In this document: piece after piece, positions 34,970 to 46,400 of the stretch
Numbering within the stretch: the first letter of the stretch is position 1
How the letters are laid out: every line of letters begins with the position of its first letter
From: Mixophyes australis
Lineage: Eukaryota > Chordata > Amphibia > Anura > Limnodynastidae
Assembly: GCA_036250195.1 (NCBI GenBank)
Contig: JAVHZZ010000003.1
Location: forward strand, 39,901,835 to 39,965,834
Direction: 5' to 3'
Length of the DNA: 64,000 nt
Position numbers and translations under genes: made by a program
The notes under the pieces: generated by a model
Database searches by the model: none
Told to the model about the DNA's origin: nothing
The model's input: the letters and a program-made list of their open reading frames with translations, nothing else

Positions 34970-35260
34970 TATTTCCTTTCTAAAATGACCATCCTATTAG
35001 CGAGTGCTCTGCCACTATGTTTCATAGGGTTTGTACCATGCTTTGGTCCCAAAACTTGGTCAGAATTTCTTAAAAATAAGTGGTCAGTGCAGGAGATGGC
35101 CTGTAAAATGTCTGGGTATTTTTTGGCAATCAGCGACTGCAGCAGCTTGAAAAACAATTACCTGCCATGCCATCAACTGAAGCAAGATGTGGTAATGAGG
35201 TGGAGTTCCACACTTTATATGCTTCAACGATTTTCTAAAACCATTACCGTTTTGGGGTGG
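34970..35260 (+). pseudogene. hAT transposase core fragment
   Basis: SDCSSLKNNYLPCHQLKQDV and VMRWSSTLYMLQRF match the conserved hAT segment around QDV-x-TRWNST-x-x-ML. It lies 3' of the C-terminal block rather than 5', so the element is rearranged or two copies are merged. Confidence 0.6.
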
Positions 35261-35544
35261 GCCTATCCTGGGATATTTTTCTTTTCCAAAATTATCATCC
35301 TATAAGCCAGTACTCTACCGTTATGTTTTAAAAGTGCCCTCTACTTTATTTAATACCATCCTGTCTGCCACTGCTGTGCTACGATGTTTCATAGGGATTG
35401 TATCCTTTATTAAAATGCTCTGGCGATAAACTGAGCCAGCCAGCTTGCTACAGACTTTAGCCAAAATGTAATATTTTGACAGTTTTGAAGTGATCATTAG
35501 ATAATAAACTGTAAATTAATGTTTATGCTATATATACTAATGTA

Positions 35545-35570
35545 GGGGAAAAAACCGGAGTGTCTCTGTC

Positions 35571-35601
<31 letters not shown>

Positions 35602-35700
35602 TAGGGAATTAAGACTGTAAACTCCAATGGGGCAGGGACTGATGTGAGCGAGTTCTCTCTACAGCGCTGCAGAATTAGTTGCGCTATATAGGTAGCTGAT
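35545..35700 (+). mobile_element. SINE 3' half with (GT)n
   Basis: (TGTC)n/(GT)n, then gttagggaattaagactgta, ggggcagggactgatgtgag and acagcgctgcagaatt, matching the 3' half of the SINE at 63005. Confidence 0.75.
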
Positions 35701-36029
35701 GAGGATGATGATGGGGTTCCAAATCTATTCAAAAAGGACTGGATTTCTCACGCCAAATTCGGATCTGAAAACAAGGCAAAACTTATTTTCCAGTAAAAAT
35801 ACAAATCTCGTGATTTTTGTATCGATATCTTTATATATAGCCCTCCCTCCTGTTCTCATCTGACATTTTAGAAGAGAGCACGTGGGGAGGAGGGTGGCGG
35901 CAATTTATATAACAATCAATATCTGTGATTTTACTGCAGTTTACTGTATGTAGAGAACAGTCTGCTAGAATTGTGTGCTGCTGATCAATAAGGTGTCAGA
36001 GAGTTTAGAGTATTGGCTGTTATTGGTTG

Positions 36030-36330
36030 TTAATATATATATATATATATAGTGTAGACATCCGAACTACTTAGTGGCGAAAAACTGGGTGCTGTATGAT
36101 TGTGAGTAGCACACCCCAAAAAAACAAATATATTTCTTCCATTTAAAATACAAAGTTTTTGAAGCTGAAAGCAGTTTTGCCTCTGTTACAGCAAGTGTCA
36201 ATTGTGAACACAATTTATAAAAAATTTATGTGCAGCAACTATCCTTTCACTTGTTTTCATTTCCACTCTTCATCATTATAATCAGCTATTTATATAGCGC
36301 CACTAATTCCGCAGCGCTGTACAGCTTGCA
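36030..36330. mobile_element. hAT 5' subterminal fragment plus SINE tail
   Basis: 36050-36200 (gggtgctgtatgattgtgag, tagcacacccc) resembles the hAT 5' region at 56140-56220. 36285-36325 (tttatatagcgccactaatt, ccgcagcgctgtacag) is a minus-strand SINE 3' end. A TA microsatellite precedes it. Confidence 0.5.
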
Positions 36331-36339
36331 GGTTTACGA

Positions 36340-37560
36340 GTGGTCTATTACAACAGCCCTTCATTGGAAAACATTCTTTTATTAGAACATTAGTACTCAA
36401 GTTTCCCAACCCTTGGTGGCTTCACACAGGACAGGTGACAATTTTAATTAAACACACAATAGGAGTTAATCACTAGCTCAGTGATTATGATTAAACCACA
36501 TCCTGAAGCAGAGAGATTTAAAATCTGGCCTGGTACAGCCCTTAAAGACTACACTTGAAAATCTAATTTGTAAGATTTGATGAACCGTACATTCTTGATA
36601 TTGAAAGACAGCTGTTAAACGCAGTAAAACATTTACACTTTGCTGAATGGACACAAACACATTTCTGAAAGCAGTTCCAGGTCCTGCATTCCATTAAGTA
36701 AATAAACTGCTAGCACCAATATACAAGTGGCAACCTAAATTATGGAAACACTGATGTAAAGGGTCTCAGGAGGGTGCTGGGTCACCATAAGCCAACAAAA
36801 CAGTTTCTTGGCATAGTTTCTATAAGTGTATGGAACTTTGCTGGAGATATGTAACAACATTGTTCTACAAAACTTTCCATCAGTTGATGCTTTGTAAATG
36901 ATGGTCAAGAAAAAGCTGTCTCAGATACTGCTCCAAAACAATAATTGATAATATCTTTGCTTGAGACTTTCATGCCAACATTCCGTAAGCTAAGGGTAGT
37001 GGCAAACCCCTCTCTACGCCTGCACAGGGGGACCAGACATCGTTAATAAGTTCAGAGCTAAACAGAACAGTCTTCATCAGAATAGCTCCTGCCAAACATG
37101 TCTGATATTTTGTGTGTGAAAGTGTGTCCTGGTAAACAAAATATTGAGAAATAAATATACGAGTATGTTTCACTTGACGTAATGTCTCTAAGGCCACATG
37201 TAGGTTGGGGCCAGCCATTCATTGAGGATGAAAATGGCAAAATTACAGAAAAGGTTATCTTTGCAAAATATACACATTTAGCCCCCAGAAAAAAAGTGGG
37301 AGCGGTCTATGGACACAAGGCAACTGTACCAGTGGTTTTATCTAACATCCATTGCCCCTGTGTACAGAGGGTTCGCCAAAGGGTTCCATTGAACCTTATT
37401 TTCTGAGCAATCACAGAACTTTAGAAGCGTCTTTAGCATAATGCATATTATTGGATAATAAATGGGTAAAAATAAAACATGATCCCACTGTGTAAAGCAT
37501 ATTGTGTTCTGGTTCTGCAATGGGGAACGGGTGAAAAAAAATTAAAAGGGGATTATAAAA
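36340..37560. other. Unassigned DNA
   Basis: There are short ORFs on both strands near 36970-37400, including a 74-residue plus-strand ORF at 37182. None matches a family I recognise. Confidence 0.45.
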
Positions 37561-37575
37561 TAATAAAACCTAACC

Positions 37576-37775
37576 TCAATTAGTGATCATCACCAGATAA
37601 AGAAGCAGCAGTCGCTGCATGTGTGTTTTACACCCAATGCACCACAGACCACCTGTGTTTCTCCAGCTGAACCACAAGTCCAAGCATGCCGGACAAAGTT
37701 CAGAGTAAGAGACACGGGTTGCCTGTCGAGGAGCTAGACCCCATCCATGCAGGCTGAAAATAAACAAAAACGTAT
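37576..37775 (-). other. Candidate downstream exon
   Basis: On the minus strand tttttgtttattttcag is a strong acceptor. It is followed by an open frame with HGWGLAPRQATRVSY, SELCPACLDLWFSW and CIGC to a stop at 37576. It lies directly downstream of the CpG-rich segment and its donor. I do not recognise the peptide; it may be a non-coding or lineage-specific transcript. Confidence 0.25.
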
Positions 37776-37829
37776 TTAAGCCACAGCGGACTATTCACAC
37801 GACACTGCAGAAACTATATTATTAGCAGA

Positions 37830-38045
37830 TACGGCGGTGGTGAGTGATATGCGGGGACTATGTATAGACTACGGCCGCCGCCACTTACCCGGTGGTGCCG
37901 CCGGGGGTCTAGAGTTAGACATCAGCCGGAGTTACACCTCACTGGCTGGGACTGCTGCCCTGATCCGCCGGGCTGGGCCTGCCTGGAGGGAGGAGCATGC
38001 GCAGTCTGCCCTGTCTGTGACATGGAAGGGGGGAGGTGCCAGCTA
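37830..38045 (-). promoter_or_regulatory. Small CpG-rich segment, candidate promoter/first exon
   Basis: Dense CpGs (acggccgccgccacttaccc, gatccgccgggctgg) with an NRF1-like ctgcgcatgct. The minus strand has donor ccaccggGTAAGTgg at about 37885, and the plus strand has ggcggtgGTGAGTga at about 37838. Divergent transcription is plausible. Confidence 0.4.
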
Positions 38046-38049
38046 GTAC

Positions 38050-39135
38050 AGTGATATACCCACCCTCTGTGTGCGACTTACCGCTCTACAGGCTTAGTAT
38101 ATTATGTCTACCTACTTTTAAGTCATTCATGTATCTGCAAAAACCAGCAAATCCGACCTGTGTATTTTACCTAGTCTTGCTAACTCTATACTTAGCTTTA
38201 TTACCAATACCAAATATAGAGTATGCCCTATATAAGCCTTATACATTGAGACCTTCCTATTATATACCCCATTCTGCTAGTTAATGTACTGCATTGTCAT
38301 TTACACCTTCAACATTAATCCATTCCTCCTCAGTTCTAGCTTCTGCTAATTCTACTAACTGTACATCCAATCTCCACATTCCTGTTAACTAATAATCTAC
38401 TGTATATCTATTCATGTCAATTAACTTGCATCTTCGCTTACCTACTTGAATAGTTTGAGCATTTGTACTGATCACAAGTATATAGGGGTTTATCAGGATT
38501 CCTCGGTAAAGGAGATTTTTTTATCACTGCAAATTTTTCACTCGCCGGATTTCATTAAAAAAAATTATATCAATGGGGCAGCTGAGTGATTCTCACCTCC
38601 CCAGAGACACTGGCCGGCAGTGGTAAGAGGAGTGCCACTGCTGCCCATCTGCCGCTTCAGTGGCACCACAGCTTCTACCGCTTTTGTGACTTCCGCTGAG
38701 GGAGAGAGAGTGTGCTCTGATGGGCTAGAAAACGGGTGGGGGAGAGCTGGTAGAGAGTACGGAAAAGTTTGGCCCCTCCCTCCACCTCGCATTTACAGAA
38801 AGCCTGGCAGCGGTGGTCATTTTTTTTATTTTATTTTTAAAAAGTTCAAAAGGGTTTATTTATGGTTTCCCAGGAGAGTTCCCAATAGTCCCGATCGTGT
38901 TCAAATGAAAAAAATGATAAGAAACAATGGAGGGGGATGTAGGATGTCACAGTGCAGCCATAGCTCAGAGGGGCGTCCCAAAGACTCTGCTCACCACATC
39001 ATGTGCCTATGGTTGCTATGGTAGTCCAGAATCATAAATCATTAGGAGCAGCCTAAAGAAAAAAAAAACATGGTTAATTGTAAATACCAAACATTCTTCT
39101 TATAGCCTACCACGGTGATTTTTTGTTAAAAAACA
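38050..39135. other. Unassigned DNA
   Basis: No clear gene. A G/C-richer tract at 38570-38800 may be repeat-derived, but I could not define its ends. Confidence 0.45.
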
Positions 39136-39139
39136 CCCA

Positions 39140-39314
39140 GGGCTAGATTTACTAAGCTGCGGGTTTGAAAAAGTGGGGATGTTGCCAATAGCAACCAATC
39201 AGATTCTAGCTTTCATTTATTTAGTACCTTCTACAAAATGAAAGCTAGAATCTGATTGGTTGCTATAGGCAACATCCCCACTTTTTCAAACCCGCAGCTT
39301 AGTAAATCTAGCCC
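39140..39314. mobile_element. Palindromic MITE, GGGCTAGATTTACTAAGC family (copy 3)
   Basis: Nearly perfect inverted arms of about 85 bp and the tightest palindrome of the family here. cca is duplicated at both ends (39137-39139 and 39315-39317). Confidence 0.9.
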
Positions 39315-39317
39315 CCA

Positions 39318-41605
39318 GTGTTTTTCATGTTATTACTGCTTTAAACTGAAGCTAGACGTATGTAATATGCCATTGCACAAGTGTATAGTTAGCAAGTGTC
39401 CATAATTTCCAGGAGCAATCCCAAATTTCAAAGGTTTGTCCCTAGAATTTTGTTCAGTTTTGACCTATTACACAGTACAATTCCTCTTATTCTGTTTATT
39501 GGACACAATTCTCACTGTTTGTTCTCTTCTGGGCTTTATATGTTAATATTTATGGAAAATGTTATATACTGTATAGTGTTCTCCCCAGAAAATTTTGCCA
39601 GCCGGATTGCATTAAATAATAACCGGGTGGGAATAGTTGTAATACTTTGTAATAATATTGAAAAATGTTGGAAGTTATTGCCCACACCTGCCAGGACTGG
39701 TCAGACTAGTGGTCAGTGGTCTAACACACACTGCTGGCTGTAGTGCTCACATAGTGCCTGTTATAATAGGAGAAACAATGGTTTATTCTATTATAATAGG
39801 ACTCTGTTGGGCTCCAAGAGCCGTGTGGCAAGTGAAAACAGCTGGGTGGATCACTCGGGATATAGGTGCTGGGTAGAACGCTGCTGTAATATAATTAATT
39901 TTTTGCATTACTAAAACAGAACAAAATATTAAAGAAAATGCATTAAACCCATTTAATTCCTGTTTTATAAGTTTTCTATGGCATTTCTATAATTTAATTA
40001 TAGTACTAGTCCCACTTCAGTTAAACCATAGGACCATGATAGTTTATACTATTTCGCACATGCTTTGCATGCCACAATATGCTCAACTTCTTAAGTAGTA
40101 TAAAGTGATATTTCTTGATTGGTATAGGCCTGATATGTTCACCTTCGTGATTTGTACAGTCTTGATATGTTCACCTTTGCAGTTCCTTTAGTATCACAGA
40201 GCCAGGGTACCGATACCGTTACCTGAACCTGTGATGGCACCTTTGTCATTCAGGAGCTGCTGATTAAGGAGTAGTATCTACATAACTGGGGTTCTCGTAT
40301 GACACATTGATTTGGGATGCTTTAAGAAAATATTTAGGTTATAGTTCATATAGTACAATAACACTTGTATGTTAATGTAACATAGGAACCACAAACAGGT
40401 GAAATTTAAACCCAGGGTAATTCACACCATTTAAACCCAGGGTAATTCACACCATGATGAAATGTGAGAACCCCAGGCTCAGATGGCAGAATTGTAGGGG
40501 AAGCAGAGACAAGGGTTTCGCCCTGTTTGTAGGCATCACCCGCAACAGCATGCTACTGATAAATACACACAGAACAAAGTTTCTAGTAATGACCATCTCT
40601 GACCGCTGTAATTAACTATATTCAGAAACACTGGCAATATGTAGTACTTCACACAAAATAATAAAAGTTCAGATAGCCGCAACAGACACAGTAATCTCAC
40701 TATGCAATCTTGATTATGGAGTGTATCCAATATTCCTGATTTCTTGAAAGCAGCAAAATCCCTAGTACAACTAAGACAAGCCCAGAACCCCTCAGTGTAG
40801 TATCAGCAGGCATAGTAATATAGAACGATATTCTTCCTAGCCAGCAGACAACTGTTCTATATATGCATTTCTATGTTCAATCTGTGGTACTCGGAGAGTC
40901 TAAAGTCTTTGTATGCTGTTTGCCAAGGTAGTAGGTCCAGAACTGAAGCAGAAACCAGTAAACTGAAGAATCTCAGAGAGCAGGCTGTGCAGTAGTCCAG
41001 AGTAAACTCTATCACTGCCAAAGACACATAGAACAGGAGGAAGAGGGGGGGGGGGGGTTAAACTTCACAGGTCCAATCAGGTTAGAAGAGAAGTACACCC
41101 TAATTTAATGAGACGTGTACAATGACACATGCTCACGGTCACTTTCACAGAGCACATTCGTTCACTAGTCAAGGTTTGCAGTCCACATTCGAAGTTCACA
41201 TCCGCGTTAAAATTTGTATTTTTAAATACTCTTAAAATAGTATTTTAACATTTATTTTAATTAGAAAAGTGTTGGAATTTCACTATTTGCCAAGGTTCGC
41301 CGTTAGCATTCCAAAACAGTTAAAATGTATCCATTTAAGCTTGAACATGTTAGAGCTCAATCATGTGCATACCGACTAGCCCAATGTTGAACAGGTTATG
41401 CCCATAGTCGAAGTGGCTCAGATATAGTCGGAACCTGTTCAAGTTGCTCAAATATAGCTCCATTTTTTAAATCAACCTACATTTAAACCTACATGGTGAA
41501 CCGGTTTAAAAAACAAGTTGCTGTTTGTTAATATAAACCACAAAAAACAGGGAAATATCTCTCCTACGCAGTGTGTGCTATGTGCTTGCCCTCTGCTGAT
41601 ACATG
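39318..41605. other. Unassigned DNA
   Basis: No conserved ORF. A 25-bp tandem duplication (atttaaacccagggtaattc) lies at 40406-40455 and a G-run at 41047-41058. tatat at 41606-41610 is the left target duplication of gypsy B. Confidence 0.5.
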
Positions 41606-41824
41606 TATATTGTCACGGGCACTAGGAGTCTTTACCCAGGGATCACCAGATGGTAGGCTTACCAGAGCAATGTAGATGGTAATAGCGTACTCTGGTAGCT
41701 GGGTGATCACGGAACATGAAATGATGGCCGATGAGATGCTCAGGAAAGTCTATGACTAGCAACACTGGTAATAATGAGGTAATAATACACAAGGAACTGT
41801 ATGGACAAGGCACGTGAAGGTAGT

Positions 41825-42083
41825 CAGTGGTCTGCGATAGCAAGTTGTACCACTGCTATAGTGAGGAGGAATGTCCAACAGAAACAAGGAGGTGATGAGA
41901 GTCAGCGGTCTGCGGGTAGCAAGTTGTACCGCTGTCTGAGTGAAGGAATGGAATCCAAGTGGAGGTATCCGGGTAGTCAGTGGTCTGCGGTAGCAAGTTG
42001 TACCACTGCTATGTGAGAGGATAATGGAACAGGTGATACCGGAAACAGGGATCAGTGGTCTGACATCAGCAAGTTGTACCACT
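41825..42083. repeat. Four tandem hairpin units in the B LTR (copy also at 48012-48270)
   Basis: At 41825, 41903, 41978 and 42053 a CAGTGGT arm is followed about 17 nt later (after gcaagttgt) by ACCACTG. In unit 2 the arms are CAGCGGT and ACCGCTG, a compensatory change. The period is 75-78 bp. Confidence 0.85.
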
Positions 42084-42852
42084 AAATATATATGTGAGGA
42101 GGTGCACAAGGGAAGACTGCAACACAGGATATACACAGGCACCTTATACACGATCCACAGTAATATGCACAGTATAGATATATATATATATAAATGACTG
42201 AGCAGGTCTGCAATCTAGAAAGCCTCTTGAAGTAGTCCAGCACAATGATAACACAGTCAATGATAGCAATAGACTCAGCGGATAGCAGACTCCAGAGAGA
42301 ACCAAACACAGTCCAGCAAGATATGCAATACACAGCACAGTCAATGAGAAGTATGCATACCGTGGTTCAGCAGTAGCAGTCAGATGGGAATGCAGCGGTA
42401 CCTGAGCGGCTGGGGGCCGACTGGATAGGAAGTCCCTGGATAGGTGAGGCAGCGGTCTAGCAGGTGCAGAGCACAGGTGAGTAGACCAACAGGGACACGA
42501 ATCCACAGGAGTCAGCAACACGTGGAACTGGACTCAGAAGGGACCCAGGAGAATGGAGATGATCCAGCAGAGGGTAGTAGATGAGATACAAATCCAATGC
42601 TGTCAGGAGGGTAGAGACCAGTGGAACACGTGAAGGCGTGGAGAGCGGATCAGCAGGAGATGGACGATAGCGCTGACCACAGCAGCAGGACTCAGCGGCA
42701 CACGGAGATAACCAGTAGCAACCACAGGAACCAACAGCGATGGGACACAGGAGTGCAACGCAGGCCAGGAGCTGTTGATCACGAAGGGTAGCAGATAGTA
42801 ATGCAAGCGGCAGTCTCGAGGAAGCTACAACAGAGATGAGGTAAGTCTGCAG

Positions 42853-43200
42853 TGCACAGGGCAGCGGATAGGAATCAGCTGGCAGTCACGATGATGCACA
42901 CAGGCGAGTTGCAAGCAGGAGACTGTAGTGCACGGAGGCAGTGGATAGTAATCAGCTGGCAGTCACGATGATGAACACAGGCGAGTTGCAAGCAGGAGAC
43001 TGTAGTGCACGGAGGCAGCGGATAGGAATCAGCAAACAGACTTGATGAGAAGCAGGTGAGTGAAGTAAAAGCTGGCGTGCACGGAGGCAACGGATAGCAA
43101 TGAGCAAACAGTCACATTGAAATAACATAACGTTGAAGTGGTTTAGAAGACTGTAGTGCACGGAGGCAGCGGATAGGAATCAGCAAACAGTCACGATGAT
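42853..43200. repeat. ~77-bp tandem array in the B LTR (copy at 49040-49387)
   Basis: Five units begin tgcacggaggcagcggatag and continue aatcagcaaacagtcacga. Unit lengths vary between about 72 and 80 bp. Confidence 0.85.
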
Positions 43201-43474
43201 ACAGTTGATGGTAGAAGTGGTATGGGAACCACAGTAGTAGAAGTGGTTTGGAAACCACAGGGATAGAAGTGGTTTGGAAACCACAGGAATCAGCAGCGCT
43301 GAATACACGAGGAATACAGGAACACCTTCAGAGACTCATGGGGAATGAGACTCCAAGATCAGGCAACGTGGTGTTGATCACAGGTGCTTAATATAGGGAG
43401 TGTTGCCTGATCTGCCAATTGAGTTAAAGGGGTATACACTGAAGTATAGAAAAGGGCTGCGCATGCGCAGACCC

Positions 43475-46400
43475 TCAGGATGGTGGACGGCCACGGTTCC
43501 TAAATGTCCGGGAAGAGGCACTCACGGTCCGGTGAGTGACAGTACCCCCCCTTTTAAAGGTGGGCACAGAACGCCTGGAACCGGGCTTGTCCGGATTTTT
43601 GGAGTAAAACTTCTTCAAAAGGGCAGGAGCATTAAGATCTTCAGCTTTGATCCAAGAGCGCTCCTCAGGACCAAAGCCCTTCCAATGAACGAGGAAGTGG
43701 AGAACTCCTCGCGAAATTTTTGCGTCTAGTACCTCGGTAATCTCGAAATCCTCCTCCTGATGGACTTGAACTGGCTGGGGAGCTGAGGGAGGAGTTGAGA
43801 AACGGTTGATAATAAGAGGTTTGAGCAAGGATACATGGAAGGCATTAGAAATCCGAAGATTCTTAGGAAGAAGGAGTTTCACACATACTGGATTGATAAC
43901 TTGAATGATCCTATATGGACCAATAAAACGAGGGGCGAATTTCATGGATGGAACCTTCAAACGAATATTTTTTGTGGATAACCAGACACGATCTCCAATT
44001 TTTAGTGGTGGAATAGCCCGCTTCTTCTTATCAGCGAAAGATTTATATTTGACAGATGTCTTCTTTAAACAGGTTCTGACCTGAGACCAGATATTTTTAA
44101 AGGTCTGACAAACAGTTTCCACCGCAGGAACTTGGGTGGGCGGGAGGGCAGGAAATTCCGGAAAAGACGGATGGTGACCGTAGACCACAAAAAATGGAGT
44201 TTTGGATGATGACTCATGGTACATGTTGTTATGGGCGAACTCAGCCCAAGGGAGTAACTCTACCCAGTTGTCTTGATTGGCTGATGAAAATATCCTTATA
44301 AAAGTCTCAAGATCTTGATTGACACGTTCGGTTTGTCCATTGGATTGCGGATGGTAAGAAGATGAGAGTGCCAATCGTATGCCCAAGGTTTTACAAAGGG
44401 CTCGCCAGAATCTGGACACGAATTGTACTCCTCTATCAGACACAATCTCGGATGGACATCCATGGATACGGAAGATCTCTTTAATGAAATGTTCAGCCAG
44501 GATAGACGAGGAAGGCAAACCAGACAGAGGGATGAAATGAGCCATCTTCGAAAATCTGTCCACTACCACCCAAATAGTGTTATGGTTCTTACTAGGTGGT
44601 AAGTCAGTAACGAAATCCATACTAATATGGGTCCATGGTTTGGACGGAATGGGTAGTGGTCGCAGCAACCCTGCTGGAGTTCTGCGGGAGGATTTGAATT
44701 GCGAACATAATTCACAGGAAGCAATGAACTCTTTGACGTCTCTCCTCATTGAAGGCCACCAGTAACTTCGAGAGAGGATCTCAAAAGTCTTGTGTTCACC
44801 GGCGTGTCCAGAAAAACGAGAGGCATGGAACCACGAAAGGATTTTCCTCCTTAGTATAGGAGGCACAAGGATCTTCCCAAATGGTAGCGTTCTGGTGGAT
44901 GAAGCAGCCAGTGAGATACATTTGGGGTCTAGAATGGTATGGTTGGAAACCTCTTCTATATCAGAGGACGTAACAAAGGCTCTAGATAAGGCATCAGCTT
45001 TTTTGTTCTTGACAGCTGGTTTGAAGGTAATTATTAATTCAAAACGGGAAAAGAAAAGAGACCATCTTGCTTGACGAGGGTTCAAGCATTGGGCAGACTG
45101 GAGATATGACAAGTTCTTATGATCCGTGAAGATCGTCACCGGATGGCGAGCTCCCTCCAACAAGTATCTCCATTCCTCTAATGCGGCTTTGATAGCCAGT
45201 AATTCCTTGTCCCCGATGGTATAATTCTTCTCTGCGGGTAGGAGACCCCGAGAATAGAAGGCACAAGGGTGGAATTTTTGCTGTTCCGAGCGTTGGGAGA
45301 GAATAGCTCCTAAGCCCACATTAGAGGCATCTACTTCTAGGAAGAAGGGGAGTGTCACATCAGGCTGTCGAAGGATTGGAGCCGAAGAGAAGGACTCTTT
45401 TAATGTTTGAAAGGCTTGAATAGCCTCAGTTGACCATTGCTTAGGGTTAGCCCCTTTTCGAGTCAGGGCCACAATAGGAGATGCAATGGAAGAAAAGTCT
45501 TGAATGAAGCGTCTATAGTAATTGGCAAAACCTAAAAAACGCTGGATCGCACGAAGAGTAGTTGGCTGGGGCCAATGTAGTACAGCATTTACTTTGTCAG
45601 GATCCATCTTCAGGCCAACTCCGGAAACTATATACCCCAAGAATGGAATCTGGGGTAATTCGAATGAACATTTTTCTAATTTACAGAACAATGAATTTTT
45701 CCGTAGCCTGGAGAGGACTTCTGCCACATGTTGGTGGTGAGAAGGCAGGTCCTGTGAAAAAATCAATATGTCGTCCAGATAGACGACGACACATACATAT
45801 AATAAGTCCCGAAAAATCTCATTGATGAAGCCCTGAAAAACAGCGGGGGCATTACATAGCCCGAAAGGCATTACCAGATATTCGTAATGCCCGTCTCTGG
45901 TGTTAAACGCTGTCTTCCATTCGTCACCGGAACGGATTCTGATTAAATTGTAGGCACCACGAAGATCCAACTTAGTAAAAATACGGGCTCCCTTGATGCG
46001 GTCAAATAGCTCAGTGATCAACGGAATGGGATACCGATTCTTGATAGTAATGGCATTGAGTCCACGAAAATCTATACAAGGGCGTAATGATCCATCCTTC
46101 TTTTTGACAAAGAAGAACCCAGCTCCAGCGGGCGAGGTGGAAGGTCGAATGAACCCACGCTGGAGGTTCTCCCGTATATATTCAGATGTAGCTTGAGTTT
46201 CAGGTAACGAGAGTGGATAGACCCGGCCCCTGGGAGGAGTCTTGCCAGGAAGAAGGTCAATCGGACAATCCCAAGAACGATGAGGAGGAAGACGTTCAGA
46301 CTGAGCTTTATCAAAAACATCGGTAAATGAAGCATATTGAGGAGGGAGTCCCGGTGAAATAGCTGAGATGGAAGCTTGCTGTACCTTGAGAGGAATGACT

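Larger units (their letters stand above)
33970..35535 (+). mobile_element. hAT element remnant, copy 1
   Basis: It holds the transposase C-terminus (34050-34310), then a 3' UTR (34400-34660, cctgtcgctgaagtgcttgg) that closely matches 57870-58090 of copy 2. A transposase middle fragment (34970-35260) lies downstream of the C-terminus. Repeated catagggtttgtacc-like blocks at ~35030 and ~35390 suggest internal duplication or rearrangement. Confidence 0.65.
41611..43541 (-). repeat. Gypsy B 3' LTR
   Basis: Starts tgtcacgggc and ends ccggtgagtgaca in plus reading. It contains three tandem arrays: hairpin units (41825-42083), ~77-bp units (42853-43200) and ~27-bp gtggtttggaaaccac units (43208-43292). 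Confidence 0.95.

Noticed and set aside
37182..37406. 74-residue plus-strand ORF overlapping minus-strand ORFs
   Set aside because: No conserved motif recognised and both strands are equally open; not supported as a gene.
41825..43292. Regularly spaced repeats with dyads in the B LTR, CRISPR-like at first sight
   Set aside because: Vertebrate LTR context, an identical copy in the other LTR, unequal imperfect units and no cas-like genes.
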